Shown here piece by piece: positions 17,487-25,604 of a stretch of 64,000 nt of DNA. The stretch lies in contig NZ_FNPV01000004.1 of NCBI RefSeq assembly GCF_900107405.1, positions 124,001 through 188,000 of the forward strand, written 5' to 3'. Under the pieces are notes generated by a model, which worked only from the letters and a program-made list of their open reading frames with translations, had not been told where the DNA came from and did no database searches. The DNA is from Tindallia californiensis (lineage in GTDB: Bacteria > Bacillota > Clostridia > Peptostreptococcales > Tindalliaceae). Position 1 is the stretch's first letter; each line of letters opens with the position of its first letter. The translations under genes and the position numbers were made by a program.

Positions 17487-19511
17487 ATGTTTGATCGAAA
17501 AGAAATTGGAAATGCAATGACCATTAAACTAGAAGGACCGTTACCGGAATCAAAACCTTTTTTGGAAGGCATTAGACGAGCACCAGATAGAGGATTTAAG
17601 TTGACAAAAGCACAGACAGAAGTAGCTTTGAAAAATGCCCTGCGTTATATTCCGGAAGAGTATCATGAAGAAATGGCACCGGAGTTTTTAGATGAATTGC
17701 TATCAATGGGACGGATTTACGGATACCGTTTCAGACCGGAAGGCAATATTAAAGCAAAATCAATTGATGAGTATCAAGGCAGATGTATTGAAGGAAAAGC
17801 CTTTCAACTGATGATGGACAACAACCTAGACTTTGATGTAGCTTTGTATCCCTATGAATTGGTTACCTATGGTGAAACCGGGAAAGTATGCCAAAACTGG
17901 ATGCAATACCTGTTGATTCAAAAGTATTTGCAGGAAATGACACAGGATCAGACCTTGGTAGTTTCTTCCGGGCATCCTGTGGGACTGTTTAAGTCGAAGC
18001 CGGATAGTCCGAGAGTGATCGTGACTAACTCCTTAATGATAGGTATGTTTGATAATGCCAAAGATCAGGACATTGCGGAACAAATGGGTGTGGCCAACTA
18101 TGGTCAAATGACAGCTGGTGGATGGATGTACATTGGTCCTCAGGGGATTGTTCATGGAACCTTTAATACTTTACTCAATGCAGCTAGACTAAAAATGGGT
18201 CTGGCGGAAGATAAAGACCTGGCAGGAATTCTGTTTGTTTCTTCAGGCTTAGGTGGAATGAGTGGTGCTCAGCCGAAAGCTGTGGAAATTGCCAATGGAG
18301 TAGGGATTGTAGCAGAAGTGGATGAGTCAAGAATTAAAACCCGTCATGATCAGGGCTGGGTACAAAAAGTAAGTGCCGATTTGGAAGAAGTATATCGCTG
18401 GGCAAAGGAAGCTCAACAAGAGAAAAAACCTTTATCGATTGCTTATCATGGTAATGTGGTAGATTTGCTGGCTTATGCCGTTGAAAAAGATATTAAAATT
18501 GACCTTCTTTCGGATCAAACATCTTGCCACGTTGCTTACGAAGGAGGTTACTGCCCTCAAGGCATGACCTTTGAGGAAAGAACAAATATGTTGAAAAATG
18601 ATAGAGAAACGTTTATTAAGCGGATCGATGAAACATTAAAAACACATTTTGAGCTTATTCAAAAACTAGTTGATAAAGGCACGTATTTCTTTGATTATGG
18701 AAACGCATTCTTAAAAGCTGTGTTTGATGCAGGTGTTAAAGAAGTTTCATTGAATGGTGTAGACGAAAAAGACGGATTTATATTCCCGTCTTACGTAGAA
18801 GATATTCTAGGACCGGAACTATTTGACTATGGATATGGACCATTCCGCTGGGTATGCCTCAGTGGGGATCCGGAAGATCTTAGAAAAACCGATGCGGCAG
18901 CGATGGAGTGCATAGACCCTAATCGTCGAGGACAGGACCGCGATAATTATGTTTGGATTCGAGATGCTGAAAAAAATAAAATGGTAGTAGGAAGTCAAGC
19001 TAGAATCTTATATCAGGATGCTTATGGCAGAACCAATATAGCCCTTCGTTTTAACGAAATGGTAAGACGTGGCGAAATAGGTCCTATTATGCTGGGACGT
19101 GACCATCATGATGTAAGTGGTACGGATTCACCCTTTAGAGAAACATCCAATATTAAAGATGGCAGCAATATTATGGCCGATATGGCAACCCAAAGCTTTG
19201 CCGGCGATGCGGCACGGGGAATGAGTTTGGTAGCGCTGCATAATGGTGGCGGTGTAGGTATTGGTAAATCCATTAACGGAGGTTTCGGGATGGTGCTGGA
19301 TGGCAGCAGAAGAGCCGATCGGATTTTGGAGACTGCGATGCTGTGGGATGTTATGGGAGGCGTTGCAAGACGTGCCTGGGCAACCAATGAAAATGCACTG
19401 ACAACCAGTATGGAATATAATGAGTTGAATAAAGGACAAGACCACATTACATTACCTTACCTGGCAAATGAAGAACTGGTGAAAAAATTGGTGGAAGAGA
19501 AGGTTAAGTAA
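17487..19511 (+). CDS. hutU: Urocanate hydratase, long form
   Basis: Adds water to urocanate to give 4-imidazolone-5-propionate using tightly bound NAD+ as electrophile, step 2 of the Hut pathway. The 674 residues exceed the ~555 of Bacillus and Pseudomonas HutU and resemble the longer form known in animals and some anaerobes. NAD-site and family stretches are seen: GQMTAGGWMYIGPQGI, SSGLGGMSGAQPKA, DQTSCHVAYEGGYCPQG with its conserved Cys, and the Gly-rich LHNGGGVGIGKSINGG. The ATG at 17487 follows AAGGGAG with normal spacing; a GTG at 17469 is worse. It opens the run hutU-hutI-ftcD-cyclodeaminase. If a thio-analogue of urocanate is made by the MIO-less lyase, this enzyme could be asked to hydrate it as well. 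Confidence 0.96.
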   Translation: MFDRKEIGNAMTIKLEGPLPESKPFLEGIRRAPDRGFKLTKAQTEVALKNALRYIPEEYHEEMAPEFLDELLSMGRIYGYRFRPEGNIKAKSIDEYQGRCIEGKAFQLMMDNNLDFDVALYPYELVTYGETGKVCQNWMQYLLIQKYLQEMTQDQTLVVSSGHPVGLFKSKPDSPRVIVTNSLMIGMFDNAKDQDIAEQMGVANYGQMTAGGWMYIGPQGIVHGTFNTLLNAARLKMGLAEDKDLAGILFVSSGLGGMSGAQPKAVEIANGVGIVAEVDESRIKTRHDQGWVQKVSADLEEVYRWAKEAQQEKKPLSIAYHGNVVDLLAYAVEKDIKIDLLSDQTSCHVAYEGGYCPQGMTFEERTNMLKNDRETFIKRIDETLKTHFELIQKLVDKGTYFFDYGNAFLKAVFDAGVKEVSLNGVDEKDGFIFPSYVEDILGPELFDYGYGPFRWVCLSGDPEDLRKTDAAAMECIDPNRRGQDRDNYVWIRDAEKNKMVVGSQARILYQDAYGRTNIALRFNEMVRRGEIGPIMLGRDHHDVSGTDSPFRETSNIKDGSNIMADMATQSFAGDAARGMSLVALHNGGGVGIGKSINGGFGMVLDGSRRADRILETAMLWDVMGGVARRAWATNENALTTSMEYNELNKGQDHITLPYLANEELVKKLVEEKVK

Positions 19512-19629
19512 AACCGTACAAAGAAAAGGAGTCTTTGCATTGCTCTATGACGAGCCGTGTGAAGGCTTCTGATTATGAATAGATAAATAAAATTTATAAG
19601 ACGAAGGAAAAGCAATAGGAGGTGTTTTG

Positions 19630-20898
19630 ATGCAAAGTGGTAATATGATTATAAAAAATGCAAGTCAGATAGTAACTTGCAGTGGTACAAAAGCAAAAAA
19701 AGGAAAAGAAATGCAGGATCTTCATGTGGTGGAAAATGGAGCAATCCTTATTGAGAAAGGCATCATTCAATCTGTTGGAAAAGAGGAAGAAATCCTAAAA
19801 GGCATAGACGAAAGTCAATACCAAGTAATTGATGCAGAAGGAAAAGCTGTTTTGCCAGGTTTTGTTGATTCTCATACCCATTTTGTATTTGGTGGATATA
19901 GAGCAGAAGAGTTTACCTGGAGATTGCGTGGAGATGATTATATGGATATCATGAACCGTGGCGGTGGAATTATCAGCACGGTGCAAGCTACTCAGGAAGA
20001 AAGTAAGGAAGAATTATATGAAAATGGGTACCAGCGACTCACATCCATGCTTTCCTTTGGTGTTACGACAGCAGAAGGAAAAAGTGGGTACGGGCTTAAT
20101 AAAGAAACGGAGTTAAAACAATTAGAAGTAATGAAAGAAATTAATGAAAACCATCCGGTGGATGTGATCAGCACCTTTATGGAAGCTCATGCTGTTCCTG
20201 CAGAGTATAAAGGGAAAGAAGATGAAATGATCGAAAACATTATCCGTGAAAGCCTTCCAGAAATTAAAGAAAAAAATCTGGCCGAGTTTTGTGATATTTT
20301 TACAGAGAAAAATGTTTTTACGATTGAGCAATCTCGACGGTTATTGACCGCTGCAGCTGAAATGGGCTTTAAACTGAAAATGCATGCCGATGAAATTGTT
20401 CCCCTTGGTGGTGCGGAATTAGCCGCAGAAGTAGGTGCTGTTTCTGCCGATCATTTATTGCAAGCTTCTGATGCTGGTATTGCAGCGATGGCAGAAAAAG
20501 ATGTCGTAGCAACCTTATTACCAGGAACGGCTTTTAGTTTGAGAGAATCTTATGCAAGAGCCAGAGATATGATTGAAGCCAATTGCGCAGTTGCCTTGGC
20601 ATCAGACTTTAACCCTGGTAGTTGCCATACAGAGTCTATTCCATTAATTATTGCACTGGCAACCCTTTACATGGGAATGTCGCCGGAAGAGACGATTACA
20701 GCCTTAACCATTAATGGAGCAGCAGCTGTTGATCGTGCGGATAGCGTAGGAAGCCTTGATCCAGGGAAAAAGGCGGATATTATTATTTTAAGAGATCCTT
20801 CCTATCATTTTTTATCTTACCATATTGGTGTGAATTCCGTTGAACGTGTCGTTAAAGATGGTATAATGGTAATGGATAACCGACACAAATTATTATAA
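19630..20898 (+). CDS. hutI: Imidazolonepropionase
   Basis: Hydrolyses 4-imidazolone-5-propionate to N-formimino-L-glutamate, step 3 of histidine degradation. The 422-residue amidohydrolase-superfamily protein has metal ligands His82 and His84 in DSHTHFVFGG, a further His in KMHADEI and the catalytic Asp in ASDFNPGSCHTES. AGGAGG lies 7 bases before the ATG at 19630; a TTG one codon upstream is less likely. It lies 118 bp after hutU on the same strand with no terminator between, so cotranscription is likely. Confidence 0.97.
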   Translation: MQSGNMIIKNASQIVTCSGTKAKKGKEMQDLHVVENGAILIEKGIIQSVGKEEEILKGIDESQYQVIDAEGKAVLPGFVDSHTHFVFGGYRAEEFTWRLRGDDYMDIMNRGGGIISTVQATQEESKEELYENGYQRLTSMLSFGVTTAEGKSGYGLNKETELKQLEVMKEINENHPVDVISTFMEAHAVPAEYKGKEDEMIENIIRESLPEIKEKNLAEFCDIFTEKNVFTIEQSRRLLTAAAEMGFKLKMHADEIVPLGGAELAAEVGAVSADHLLQASDAGIAAMAEKDVVATLLPGTAFSLRESYARARDMIEANCAVALASDFNPGSCHTESIPLIIALATLYMGMSPEETITALTINGAAAVDRADSVGSLDPGKKADIIILRDPSYHFLSYHIGVNSVERVVKDGIMVMDNRHKLL

Positions 20899-20973
20899 AG
20901 GCAAGCTGTAAAAAAAATCGTTAAAATCCTGACAATGATTCAGGTGAAAGATACAACTTAAGGAGGAGTTATC

Positions 20974-21879
20974 ATGAGCAGTAAAAAACAAATTGTTCAA
21001 TGCGTTCCAAACTTTAGTGAAGGTCGTGATCTGGCAGTTGTAGAAAAAATTGCCGATGCTTTTCGAAACACTCCGGATGTAAAATTGCTGGATTATAGTA
21101 GTGACGAAGATCATAACAGATGCGTTATTACCGCTTTAGGAGAAGCGAAAGCAATGAAAGAAGCGGTTATCAAAGCGGTTGGAACGGCTTTTGAGTTAAT
21201 TGACATGACGAAGCATGAAGGGCAACATCCTCGAATGGGAGCCGCTGATGTAGTACCTTTTGTACCGATCAAAGATATTACAATGGAGGAAACGGTTGCA
21301 CTAGCTGAAAGTGTGGCAGAAGAAATTGCCGAAAAATTTGGTCAGCCAATTTTTCTATATGAGAAAGCAGCCAAAACTCCGGGACGCGAAAACTTAGCAA
21401 AAGTTAGAAAAGGTCAGTATGAAGCCATGGCAGAAAAAATAAAAGAAGCAGAATGGAAACCGGATTTTGGCCCTACAGAAATGCCGCCTCAAACTGGCGT
21501 AACAGCCGTAGGTGCACGGATGCCTCTGGTAGCTTATAACATTAACCTGGATTCTTCCGATCCGGAAGTTGCTGATAAAATTGCGAAAAAAGTCCGTCAT
21601 ATCAGTGGTGGTTTAAGATATTGTAAAGGAATGGGTGTTGAACTGAAAGACAGAGGTATTGTTCAAGTATCTATGAACATGACGGATTATTCCAAAACGG
21701 CTCTTTATCGAGTGTTTGAACTAGTTAAAATTGAAGCACAGCGATATGGTGTTAATGTGGTTGGTAGTGAAATTGTAGGCGCTGTTCCAATGGAAGCGTT
21801 AATTGATTCGGCTGCATATTACTTGCGACTGGAAGATTTCACAATGGATCAGGTATTAGAAACATCTTTAATGGAATAA
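20974..21879 (+). CDS. ftcD: Glutamate formimidoyltransferase
   Basis: Transfers the formimino group of N-formimino-L-glutamate to tetrahydrofolate, releasing glutamate, and so links histidine breakdown to one-carbon metabolism. The 301 residues match the stand-alone formiminotransferase domain (N-terminal half of animal FTCD). Diagnostic stretches are QCVPNFSEGRD at the start, EDHNRCVIT, HEGQHPRMGAADVVPFVP and GARMPLVAYNINL. The start has AAGGAGGAG upstream. The next gene encodes the partner cyclodeaminase activity as a separate protein, as in clostridia and Fusobacteria. Use of this FTCD route, rather than HutG or HutF, implies formate/folate-linked energy conservation. Confidence 0.96.
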   Translation: MSSKKQIVQCVPNFSEGRDLAVVEKIADAFRNTPDVKLLDYSSDEDHNRCVITALGEAKAMKEAVIKAVGTAFELIDMTKHEGQHPRMGAADVVPFVPIKDITMEETVALAESVAEEIAEKFGQPIFLYEKAAKTPGRENLAKVRKGQYEAMAEKIKEAEWKPDFGPTEMPPQTGVTAVGARMPLVAYNINLDSSDPEVADKIAKKVRHISGGLRYCKGMGVELKDRGIVQVSMNMTDYSKTALYRVFELVKIEAQRYGVNVVGSEIVGAVPMEALIDSAAYYLRLEDFTMDQVLETSLME

Positions 21880-21931
21880 ATGGTGGTTAGAAGCATTAAT
21901 TAATTCAATAGATAAAGAAGGGATGATTAGT

Positions 21932-22552
21932 ATGCTGGCGGATAAAAGTGTAAAAGGGTTTTTGCAGGAAACAGCTTCGGACGCTCCGGTACCAGGTGGA
22001 GGCAGCATTGCTGCGATGAGTGGTGCGACAGCGGCGGCACTAACCTCGATGGTTTCGAATTTAACCATTGGAAAAAAGAAGTATGAAGCGGTTGAAGAAA
22101 CAATGAAAGAAATAAGAGATCGTGTTGATGCTGCACGTGAGCAGTTGATCGACTTGATCGACAAAGATGCTGATTCTTTTAATGGTGTGATGGCATGCTT
22201 CAAAATGCCCAAGGAAACAGAGGAAGAAAAAGCAGCAAGAAAAGAGGCTATCCAGCAGGCGACCAAAGAGGCGGCTCAGGTACCTCTTGAAATAGCAGAA
22301 AAAGCCATGGGCTTAATGAAAGATATTGAAGTTATTGTTCAATCTGGTAATAGTAATGCGGTAACGGACGGAGCTGTAGCTGCAATGCTGGCACGGACAG
22401 CTGTATTGTCAGCTCTGTATAATGTGAAAATAAACTTGGGCGGCATTAAGGATGAAACCTATGTAAAAGAGATGGCTCAAAAGGTTAGCGACTTAGAAGA
22501 AGCGGCACAAGTTCAAGAGAAAAAAATTCTGGAACAAGTCAAACTAGACTAA
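21932..22552 (+). CDS. fchA: Formiminotetrahydrofolate cyclodeaminase / methenyl-THF cyclohydrolase family
   Basis: Converts 5-formimino-THF to 5,10-methenyl-THF plus ammonia. The all-helical 206-residue protein has the family N-terminus with APVPGGGSIAAMSGATAAAL and the DADSFNGVMACFKMPK region. AGAAGGG supports the ATG at 21932 rather than the one at 21923, which would sit directly against it. The paired ftcD gene favours the cyclodeaminase over pure cyclohydrolase activity. It is the last gene of the hut run, followed by a clear terminator. Confidence 0.93.
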   Translation: MLADKSVKGFLQETASDAPVPGGGSIAAMSGATAAALTSMVSNLTIGKKKYEAVEETMKEIRDRVDAAREQLIDLIDKDADSFNGVMACFKMPKETEEEKAARKEAIQQATKEAAQVPLEIAEKAMGLMKDIEVIVQSGNSNAVTDGAVAAMLARTAVLSALYNVKINLGGIKDETYVKEMAQKVSDLEEAAQVQEKKILEQVKLD

Positions 22553-22567
22553 TAAAAAAGCAAACAA

Positions 22568-22606
22568 ACATCCTGGCTTTGGGAAAAACCAAAGGCAGGG
22601 TGTTTT
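22568..22606 (+). terminator. Terminator of the hutU-hutI-ftcD-fchA run
   Basis: ACATCCTG-CTTTGG pairs imperfectly with CCAAAG-CAGGGTGT, followed by five T. Confidence 0.85.
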
Positions 22607-22696
22607 TGCATTTGGCTAAGTTGCTAAAGGTTAGATACTTGAATGATGAAGAAAAAACAAAAATAGACAATCCAAAAATGAACAAGGAGGATATTT

Positions 22697-23239
22697 ATGA
22701 GGCTGATAAAAGAAAACTCAACCGCCGTTATCATTGATATGCAAGAAAAACTAACACCTCATGTACAACACCATAAAGATTTGATGGAACGGATGAAAAT
22801 TCTCATTAAAGGATTAAAAGCGCTAGGAGTTCCAATACTGGTGACGGAACAATATCGAAAAGGGCTGGGACCAACCATACCGGAAATTCAAGAAGTACTG
22901 GAGGAAGAGGTGACGGTTGAAAAAATGGCCTTTAGCTGTTGTGATGATGATGAATTTCAAAAGGCGCTAGACAAAACAGGACGGACACAGGTAATTGTAG
23001 CTGGTATTGAAGCTCATGTATGCGTGCTTCAAACAGTGATTGATTTAATAGAAAAAGGCTATCAACCCATTGTAGTAGAAGATTGTTTATCTTCCAGAAA
23101 AACGATGGACAAAGATATTGCAATGAAAAGAATGGCGCAAGAAGGAGCAAGGACGGTTAGCTGTGAATCAATTCTTTTTGAATTGTGCCGTTATGCGGGA
23201 ACGGATACCTTTAAAAAGATTTCTAAATTGGTGAAATAA
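22697..23239 (+). CDS. Isochorismatase-like cysteine hydrolase
   Basis: A 180-residue alpha/beta hydrolase of the isochorismatase superfamily (YcaC-like branch). The catalytic triad is visible as Asp14 (VIIDMQEKL), Lys76 (EKMAFS) and Cys109 (GIEAHVCVLQT), with the usual Gly-Ile-Glu before the cysteine. Members hydrolyse nicotinamide, ureido or N-carbamoyl groups, or have unknown substrates. It is monocistronic between the hut terminator and its own terminator. An N-carbamoyl-type substrate would fit a hydantoin branch of histidine-derivative breakdown, but that is speculation and the gene is not cotranscribed with the hut genes. Confidence 0.88.
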   Translation: MRLIKENSTAVIIDMQEKLTPHVQHHKDLMERMKILIKGLKALGVPILVTEQYRKGLGPTIPEIQEVLEEEVTVEKMAFSCCDDDEFQKALDKTGRTQVIVAGIEAHVCVLQTVIDLIEKGYQPIVVEDCLSSRKTMDKDIAMKRMAQEGARTVSCESILFELCRYAGTDTFKKISKLVK

Positions 23240-23262
23240 CGATGTAGAGGATGAGTGGATGA

Positions 23263-23300
23263 AAGCGGTGCGAAGAGGTCTCCTTTGCGCCGCTTTTTTT
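23263..23300 (+). terminator. Terminator after the isochorismatase-like gene
   Basis: An imperfect GC-rich stem beginning AAGCGG and ending CCGCTT is followed by seven T. Confidence 0.8.
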
Positions 23301-23335
23301 ATGAAGCATTTGCTTCGCGGAAGAATGTGAACAGA

Positions 23336-23354
23336 TTTCTATAATTGATAGAAA
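23336..23354. promoter_or_regulatory. Inverted repeat TTTCTAT-N5-ATAGAAA before panB
   Basis: A perfect 7-bp inverted repeat with 5-bp spacer lies 64-82 bp upstream of the panB start, next to a TACAAT at 23355-23360. It may be an operator for the pantothenate genes; no regulator is identified. Confidence 0.4.
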
Positions 23355-23417
23355 ATACAATGAATACATGCTAAGATAGATTCGAATTAGTAAGAAAACA
23401 GAGAAAAGGGTGATTGT

Positions 23418-24251
23418 ATGTCAAAAATAACAACACAAAAACTAAGAAGAATGAAAGAGGAAGGAGAAAAAATAAGCATGGTAACCGCCTATGATTATCC
23501 GACCTCCGTTCTTGCGAATCGGGCTGGCATAGATGTCGTACTAGTAGGTGACTCTTTGGCAATGACCATTCTTGGGGAAGAGAATACCGTTTCAATAGGA
23601 ATGAAGGAAATGGTTTATCATATTAAACCAGTGGTTAAAGGCGCTCCTGATGCACTTGTTGTTGGAGATATGCCCTTTGGATCTTATCAAATATCTAAGA
23701 AAAAAGCTGTGAAGAATGCGGTTCAACTTATGAAGAAAGGTGGTTGTGATGCTGTTAAACTAGAAGGTGGCGCAGAAATGGCGGAGGTGGTGAAAGCCAT
23801 TGTTGATGCCGGAATTCCTGTGATGGGCCATATTGGACTTACGCCTCAAACCGTATCCAAGCTGGGCGGTTTCAAAGTTCAGGGGAAATCCGTAGAAGCA
23901 GCGGAAGTTCTCTTGAAAGATGCACTGAAGTTGCAGGAAGCAGGAGCTTGGGGATTAGTGCTAGAAGCAATACCGGAAGAAGTAGGTAAGTTGATTACAA
24001 AAAAGAGTGATATACCAACGATAGGTATAGGCGCTGGTCGTTATTGTGATGGACAAGTCCTTGTGTTCCATGATATGTTTGGGCTTTTTCAACGTTTTGT
24101 TCCAAAATTTGTGAAGCAATATGGGCAATTAGGAGATCAAGTGGTAGATGGACTAGAAACCTTTAAAAAAGAAATTCAGGAAGGTCGTTTTCCAGCATCC
24201 CAGCATAAGTTTAGTGGAGTAGAGGAAGAAGAACTAACGCATTTGTATTAA
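23418..24251 (+). CDS. panB: 3-methyl-2-oxobutanoate hydroxymethyltransferase
   Basis: Makes ketopantoate from 2-oxoisovalerate and 5,10-methylene-THF, the committed step of pantothenate/CoA synthesis. The 277 residues are typical. Visible family elements are VTAYDYPTSVLANRAGID, the metal-binding Asp in GDSLAMT, KLEGGAE, MGHIGLTPQ and the catalytic Glu in LEAIPEEV. It lies in one orientation with panE, a yhdT-like gene and panF. Neither panC nor panD is present. The folate one-carbon donor is also a product of the adjacent histidine pathway. Confidence 0.96.
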   Translation: MSKITTQKLRRMKEEGEKISMVTAYDYPTSVLANRAGIDVVLVGDSLAMTILGEENTVSIGMKEMVYHIKPVVKGAPDALVVGDMPFGSYQISKKKAVKNAVQLMKKGGCDAVKLEGGAEMAEVVKAIVDAGIPVMGHIGLTPQTVSKLGGFKVQGKSVEAAEVLLKDALKLQEAGAWGLVLEAIPEEVGKLITKKSDIPTIGIGAGRYCDGQVLVFHDMFGLFQRFVPKFVKQYGQLGDQVVDGLETFKKEIQEGRFPASQHKFSGVEEEELTHLY

Positions 24252-24320
24252 AAGAGCCAAGTGTAAAACCAAATCTTATCAATAGATAATAGAAGATAGA
24301 GGAAAAGGAGGGGTAAAGCG

Positions 24321-25238
24321 TTGAAAATTTCTATTATAGGATCCGGTGCAATGGGATGTCTTTTTGGTTATTATCTCGTAAAGGCGAAGGCGGAGGTAAC
24401 GCTGATTGATACCTGGCAGGAACATATTGAAGCCATCGATAAAAATGGATTAACCATCATGGATGGGGAGCATATCGATCACGTACACATAAAAGCTTTC
24501 TCAGAGGCTTACCAGCAGACAGAAAAAATGGATCTTATTATTATCTTCGTCAAGGCCTATGATACAAGAAATGCATTAGAAAAAAGTTTGCATCTAATAG
24601 GAGAGGATACTCGTATCATGACCTTGCAAAACGGTGTTGGGAACATAGAGGTTATCAGTGAGTTTGTCTCTAAAGAAAAGATTATTGGTGGAACCACTGC
24701 TCATGGTGCTATGCTAAAAGAAAAAGGAGTAGTGGTTCATGCAGGGAGAGGTAAGACCAGAATTGGTCGTATTGAAGGAGAAAATGGAAAAACAGAAGAG
24801 GCTATCCGTACACTCTTTAATGAGTCAAAAATAGATACAGATATTGAAAAGAATATTGACGGACTGATCTGGGATAAACTTCTGGTTAACGCAGGAATAA
24901 ACGGCTTGACGGCAATCTTGAACATTGCAAATGGGAAGTTGTTGGAGAGAGAAGAAACAGAGATCTTAATGAAAAACTTGGTGATGGAAGCGATTAGCGT
25001 AGCTGAAAAAGCAAAGATACAGATATCTTATCCTGACCCATTACACCATGTGAAAGCCGTGGCGAAAGCTACGGGAAATAATAGATCCTCTATGTTACAG
25101 GACCTAAACCGAGGTAAAAAAACAGAAATTGAGTATATTAACGGTGCTATTGCAAGAAAAGGGAAAGAACTGGGAATTCCAACACCATATAATGATTTTT
25201 TACAGCAGTTGGTAAAAGCCAAAGAAAAGCTGTCGTGA
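24321..25238 (+). CDS. panE: 2-dehydropantoate 2-reductase
   Basis: Reduces ketopantoate to pantoate with NADPH. The 305-residue protein opens with a Rossmann motif GSGAMGCLFG (residues 7-16) and carries LQNGVGN and the catalytic Lys in IWDKLLVNAGINGLTAI, as in ApbA/PanE. It begins with TTG at 24321, 8 bases after AAAGGAGGGG. Its end overlaps the earliest possible GTG of the next ORF, but the likely next start is 17 bases downstream. Follows panB in the pathway and on the DNA. Confidence 0.94.
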   Translation: MKISIIGSGAMGCLFGYYLVKAKAEVTLIDTWQEHIEAIDKNGLTIMDGEHIDHVHIKAFSEAYQQTEKMDLIIIFVKAYDTRNALEKSLHLIGEDTRIMTLQNGVGNIEVISEFVSKEKIIGGTTAHGAMLKEKGVVVHAGRGKTRIGRIEGENGKTEEAIRTLFNESKIDTDIEKNIDGLIWDKLLVNAGINGLTAILNIANGKLLEREETEILMKNLVMEAISVAEKAKIQISYPDPLHHVKAVAKATGNNRSSMLQDLNRGKKTEIEYINGAIARKGKELGIPTPYNDFLQQLVKAKEKLS

Positions 25239-25255
25239 GAAAAGGAGTGCCTTGC

Positions 25256-25600
25256 ATGAAAAACGTAACTGAAAGCAAGATAGGAAAGGAAAAGTTTATA
25301 GAAGATCCACGTTATAAACAGTGCAACAAAGAAGCTTTAATGGGAGTAACATTGGGAATTCTAAACCTTATCTGGTGGTTTTTTTGGGGCTATGGATTAG
25401 GCTCTGGTCCGCCGGAGGAATATCGGTATATGATGGGTTTTCCTGCCTGGTTCTTTATGAGTTGCATCCTGGGAGCGGTGCTGTTTACAACCTTATCGAT
25501 CATTATGGTGACAAAGTATTATAAAGAGATGCCTTTAGGTGCTATCAGTAAGGAAGAAGCCGCCGCGTTGAAGAAGGAGTTAGAACAATCTGGAGGGTAG
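25256..25600 (+). CDS. YhdT-like small membrane protein (DUF997) paired with PanF
   Basis: A 114-residue protein with two hydrophobic segments (LGILNLIWWFFWGYGLGSG and FPAWFFMSCILGAVLFTTLSIIMV) and a charged C-terminus, matching the YhdT/DUF997 family. That family is almost always encoded just before panF and may be an accessory subunit of the pantothenate symporter. The ATG at 25256 follows AAAAGGAG. The stop is five bases before the panF ATG, implying translational coupling. Confidence 0.85.
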   Translation: MKNVTESKIGKEKFIEDPRYKQCNKEALMGVTLGILNLIWWFFWGYGLGSGPPEEYRYMMGFPAWFFMSCILGAVLFTTLSIIMVTKYYKEMPLGAISKEEAAALKKELEQSGG

Positions 25601-25604
25601 AGTG

